From positions 1 to 8,888 of the forward strand of contig DRBZ01000079.1 of the NCBI GenBank assembly GCA_011043895.1: 8,888 nucleotides of DNA, read 5' to 3'. Made by a program: the position numbers and the translations under genes. Below, in pieces: positions 6,168-8,888 of this stretch; the stretch's first letter is position 1; each line of letters starts with the position of its first letter. The notes below the pieces were generated by a model, which ran no database searches, had not been told where the DNA came from, and saw only the letters and a list, made by a program, of their open reading frames with translations. Source of the DNA: Candidatus Cloacimonadota bacterium (lineage in GTDB: Bacteria > Cloacimonadota > Cloacimonadia > JGIOTU-2).

Positions 6168-7154
6168 ATGCCTACAATGTTTGATCAACAGGATCAACAA
6201 ATGAACTGGAAAGTAACGTTCCTGATCATCATCGGAGTTCTATTTGTATGTGTTATTGTTTTTGGAATTCTATCCTATAGAAATATTCTCGATCGAAATG
6301 CTCTTGAAACTGATACTCAAATTATAAAAGAAGTATTGGGAAGAACAATCGAAGAGGTAACAACTGCTTCGCAATTTATTGCTAATTACCCATTAATTCA
6401 GGAGTGGAAACTTTCTCCGGAAATGGTAAACAATCATGATATTTTAGTCGCACTTAATACTATCAAATATATGCTCAATGCTTCGATCGTTTACATCATG
6501 GACACTAATGGTACAGTAATCGTTTGCACCCCCTATGAAGATAATAAGACTCTGACAGGAAATAATTACAAATTCCGCCCATATTTTCAAAAAGCTATGG
6601 AAGGAAATGATTACGTGTATCCAGCACTTGGAGTTACCACTAAAGAGCGGGGATTGTATTTTAGTTCTCCCATATACTTAAAAGACAGTACTAAACCTGT
6701 GGGGGTAGCTGTTATCAAATTAGGTCTTGATCGTTTTGATATCATTCTAAAAAATTATAGCAATAATATTGAAGCTGGACTTATTTCACCTATGGGTATT
6801 GTATTTTCATCAACAGAAAGCTCCTGGCTCTTTAAGAGTTCTGAGAAATTATCAAAGGAAGAGCGAAATAACATTATGGCATCGCGTCAGTTTGCAGATG
6901 AAAAACTCGAACCACTGAGCGTTGATCTTTCTGGCACTCGAACGAAGTCCAATGACAAAACCTATCTTCTGGTTAAGAAGAATATCTCGATACCTGGCTG
7001 GCAGCTTTATGCGATGAGTCTTACCAGTGATCTCAATCCAGCTCCACCATTTATTATGTCTGGTATATTATTCCTCATATTTGGTGTCTCATACATCATA
7101 CTCGCTATTGTGTATGGCAAAGAAAAACCTAAATTAAAAAAGGAGAACCAGTAA
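6168..7154 (+). CDS. Stand-alone DctB-like dCache (double PAS-like) sensor protein without output domain
   Basis: This 328-residue protein has a short cytosolic N-terminus, TM1 (about 15-37), a large extracytoplasmic domain (about 40-287), TM2 (about 295-316) and a 12-residue basic tail (GKEKPKLKKENQ). The loop resembles the tandem PAS-like dCache domain of DctB-type C4-dicarboxylate sensor kinases: YIMDTNGTVIVCT (109-121), GNNYKFRPYFQKAMEG (131-146), GVTTKERGLYFSSPIY (155-170), VGVAVIKLGLDRFD (178-191), then a smaller second module ending SIPGWQLYAMS (274-284). DctB proteins continue after TM2 into a kinase; chemoreceptors continue into HAMP and signalling helices. Here the TAA comes directly after the tail, and no kinase, HAMP or GGDEF sequence follows because the M42 gene begins at the stop. 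It therefore needs a partner, most plausibly the TPR kinase 26 bp upstream. The ligand is unknown; small carboxylates are suggested only by the resemblance. Confidence 0.8.
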   Translation: MPTMFDQQDQQMNWKVTFLIIIGVLFVCVIVFGILSYRNILDRNALETDTQIIKEVLGRTIEEVTTASQFIANYPLIQEWKLSPEMVNNHDILVALNTIKYMLNASIVYIMDTNGTVIVCTPYEDNKTLTGNNYKFRPYFQKAMEGNDYVYPALGVTTKERGLYFSSPIYLKDSTKPVGVAVIKLGLDRFDIILKNYSNNIEAGLISPMGIVFSSTESSWLFKSSEKLSKEERNNIMASRQFADEKLEPLSVDLSGTRTKSNDKTYLLVKKNISIPGWQLYAMSLTSDLNPAPPFIMSGILFLIFGVSYIILAIVYGKEKPKLKKENQ

Positions 7155-8218
7155 TGACAAAAGAATCTATGAAATTTCTCGAAAGATTGATGAATTTGCC
7201 CTCACCCTCAGGATATGAAGAAAAAGTACGCAAAGCATGGCTTGATGAGATGAAGAAACATTCTGATAATGTTCGTAGTGACGTACATGGTAATGCAATA
7301 GCAGCAGTAAATACTGATAAACATCCCAGGATCATGCTCGCAGGTCATATGGATGAACTTGGATTTCAGGTTGCGTATATTCAGGATAATGGATTCATTT
7401 ATTTTAATCGATTGGGGGGATTTGATATCGGTATCATCCCCGGTAGAAAAGTACGCATTCATACCCGCAAAGGAGATGTACTTGGAGTGGTAGGGAAAAA
7501 AGCGATACATCTGTTTGAACGCTCCGACCGCGAGAAAGTACCAAAACCCCATCAGCTATATATTGATATAGGAACAAAAGATAAAAAAGAAGCTGAGAAG
7601 ATCGTCGAGATTGGTGATCCTATTACATATGATACAAATTTTGAGCAGTTAAGAAAAGATATCTATGTATCACGTGGATTTGATGATAAGATCGGTGCAT
7701 TTGTTGTTGCAGAAGTAATGAAGAATGTATACAAGCATCGAAAAGAATTCAATGGATCTCTCTACAGTGTGGCTACTGTTCAGGAAGAAGTAGGCCTACG
7801 TGGTGCTCGAACCTCAGCTTTCGGCATCGATCCTGATATTGGTATTGCTATTGATGTCACCCATGCCACAGATACCCCTGACGTCGACCATAAAAAAGTT
7901 GGAGATATTAAACTCGGTGAAGGTGCACCTATTTCACGCGGACCAAATATCAATCATAAAGTATTCGATATGCTCAAAGGTGCATGTAAGAAGCATAAGA
8001 TCAAATATCAGGTTGAAGCAGCACCATATCCAACTGGAACTGATGCAAATGTTATTCAGGTAACCCGAGCTGGTGTGGCTGCTGGACTGGTTTCTATTCC
8101 CTGCCGCTATATGCATACTTACACAGAAGTTGTCTCTATGAAGGATGTTGAAAGTGCCATCAAAATGCTCACAGAATTCTGTTTACAACTTAATGACTCA
8201 GTAGATTTTGTATTATAA
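7154..8218 (+). CDS. M42 family metallo-aminopeptidase (TET/FrvX/glutamyl aminopeptidase-like)
   Basis: This 354-residue protein has the usual length for family M42, whose members form large cytosolic tetrahedral complexes and trim N-terminal residues from peptides with two metal ions. Visible residues are LPSPSGYEEKVR (15-26), metal/catalytic block AGHMDELGFQV (63-73, His65 and Asp67), RGFDDKIG (174-181, bridging Asp177), VQEEVGLRGA (209-218, general base Glu211 and ligand Glu212), AIDVTHATDTP (232-242, ligand Asp234), GTDANVIQ (295-302) and CRYMHTYTE (317-325, ligand His321). All expected ligands are present, so it should be active; substrate preference is not readable. Its ATG overlaps the sensor stop codon (TAATG), and its ribosome site AAGGAG lies within the sensor's last codons, so it is translationally coupled. 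A terminator follows within 25 bp. Confidence 0.93.
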   Translation: MTKESMKFLERLMNLPSPSGYEEKVRKAWLDEMKKHSDNVRSDVHGNAIAAVNTDKHPRIMLAGHMDELGFQVAYIQDNGFIYFNRLGGFDIGIIPGRKVRIHTRKGDVLGVVGKKAIHLFERSDREKVPKPHQLYIDIGTKDKKEAEKIVEIGDPITYDTNFEQLRKDIYVSRGFDDKIGAFVVAEVMKNVYKHRKEFNGSLYSVATVQEEVGLRGARTSAFGIDPDIGIAIDVTHATDTPDVDHKKVGDIKLGEGAPISRGPNINHKVFDMLKGACKKHKIKYQVEAAPYPTGTDANVIQVTRAGVAAGLVSIPCRYMHTYTEVVSMKDVESAIKMLTEFCLQLNDSVDFVL

Positions 8219-8242
8219 ATAGATCCAACATAATTACTTATA

Positions 8243-8278
8243 AGACCTCTCTGTTATGTACAGGGAGGTTTCTTTTTT
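8243..8278 (+). terminator. Intrinsic terminator after the kinase-sensor-aminopeptidase cluster
   Basis: AGACCTCTCTG (8243-8253) pairs with CAGGGAGGTTT (8261-8271), an 11-bp stem with two G-U pairs and a 7-nt loop TTATGTA. A T-rich tract (TTTCTTTTTT, 8269-8278) overlaps and follows the stem. It begins 24 bp after the aminopeptidase stop and separates it from the NUDIX gene. Confidence 0.85.
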
Positions 8279-8285
8279 CAGAATC

Positions 8286-8291
8286 TTGACA
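8286..8291 (+). promoter_or_regulatory. Candidate -35 element of the NUDIX gene
   Basis: TTGACA stands 36 bp before the NUDIX start codon and just after the terminator. The -10 is uncertain: CAATAA lies at 17 bp and TAAATA at 20 bp. A promoter is expected here because the terminator isolates the gene. Confidence 0.4.
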
Positions 8292-8327
8292 TGATCTGAA
8301 TAGAAATTCAATAAATAATCATTCAAA

Positions 8328-8888
8328 ATGAAACAAAGATTTCTCATCGAGCAACTCACTATCTATAATCCTTTTGATGAACAGGAACGGTTCAAGCATA
8401 GACAGATGCTTATTTTCCTATCCAAAAACTCGAAGGGCTTTCAACGAAAACATCTTCCGGGTCATGTAACAGCTTCTGCATGGGTGCTGGATTCATCCAA
8501 AAGCAAAGTATTAATGACACATCATGTAAAACTTGAGAAGTGGTTGCAACTTGGTGGTCATGCTGATGGTCAGAACGATATGCTTTCAGTCGCGTTTCGG
8601 GAAGCAATGGAAGAATCCGGCTTGATCAGTATCGAACCGTTACACGAAAACATTTTCGATGTTGATGTACATATGATACCTGAACAAAAAAATTTTCCTG
8701 CCCATTTTCATTATGATGTGCGTTTTCTTTTTCATGCAGATGAAACAGAGCCCTTTCATATTTCAAACGAATCATACAACCTGCAGTGGATCTCTCTCGA
8801 AGATATCAGCAGATTCAATGATGAAGATTCGATCATTCGATTGATCACAAAATCGGAACAAATGAATTTAATGCAATTTTTAGATAGT
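8328..8888 (+). CDS. NUDIX hydrolase, 3' end beyond the window
   Basis: An open frame of 187 codons starts at the ATG at 8328 and meets no stop before the window ends. The start is fixed by an in-frame TAA at 8316-8318; the next Met (27) would cut into conserved-looking sequence. No good Shine-Dalgarno is visible. The core is HVTASAWVLD (46-55), WLQLGGHADG (72-81) and the Nudix box from Gly77 to Leu99 with REAMEESGL (91-99), which supplies the metal-binding REUxEE. The usual first Glu of the box is Asn83. A later LQWISLEDISRF (152-163) is the typical family C-terminal segment. NUDIX enzymes hydrolyse nucleoside diphosphates linked to another group; the substrate is not readable. The length seen suggests that only a few residues are missing. 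Confidence 0.88.
   Translation, partial: MKQRFLIEQLTIYNPFDEQERFKHRQMLIFLSKNSKGFQRKHLPGHVTASAWVLDSSKSKVLMTHHVKLEKWLQLGGHADGQNDMLSVAFREAMEESGLISIEPLHENIFDVDVHMIPEQKNFPAHFHYDVRFLFHADETEPFHISNESYNLQWISLEDISRFNDEDSIIRLITKSEQMNLMQFLDS

Overview
The window is AT-rich bacterial DNA with dense, intron-free genes. Several starts have clear Shine-Dalgarno sequences (AAGGAGG before the sensor gene, AGAGGAG before the lipoprotein gene), which argues against a typical Bacteroidota genome. Envelope signals (lipobox, signal peptides, a periplasm-facing DctB-like sensor domain) suggest a diderm. The mix of a secreted endonuclease I with ASH-like and choice-of-anchor-like domains, a TPR histidine kinase of the HisKA_2 type and an M42 aminopeptidase would suit a Cloacimonadota- or FCB-like anaerobe. 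That placement is inference, and no marker gene here settles it.

Layout. Positions 1-151 hold the right end of an IS256-family insertion sequence: the last 29 codons of the transposase, then the terminal repeat in two perfect tandem 29-bp copies. Next, on the minus strand, come a small VOC (glyoxalase-fold) protein (207-566) and a two-gene unit of a phytase-like/SdiA-regulated-like lipoprotein (2433-3464) followed 2 bp later by a secreted endonuclease I (793-2430). A divergent promoter region separates these from plus-strand genes: a GNAT acetyltransferase (3598-4029), then a compact cluster of a periplasmic-TPR histidine kinase (4096-6141), a stand-alone DctB-like dCache sensor with no output domain (6168-7154) and an M42 metallo-aminopeptidase (7154-8218, overlapping the sensor stop by 1 nt). 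A good intrinsic terminator closes the cluster at 8243-8278. A NUDIX hydrolase begins at 8328 and runs off the right edge.

How the genes may work together. The lipoprotein and nuclease look like an envelope/secreted pair, perhaps for scavenging nucleic acids and phosphate. The most interesting group is kinase, sensor and peptidase: the kinase's predicted periplasmic TPR array and the sensor's predicted periplasmic dCache domain face the same compartment, and the sensor has no signalling domain of its own. It may therefore report ligand to the kinase in trans. No response regulator is present in the window. No CRISPR array, tRNA, rRNA or riboswitch was recognised, and there is no gene-free stretch longer than about 300 bases.
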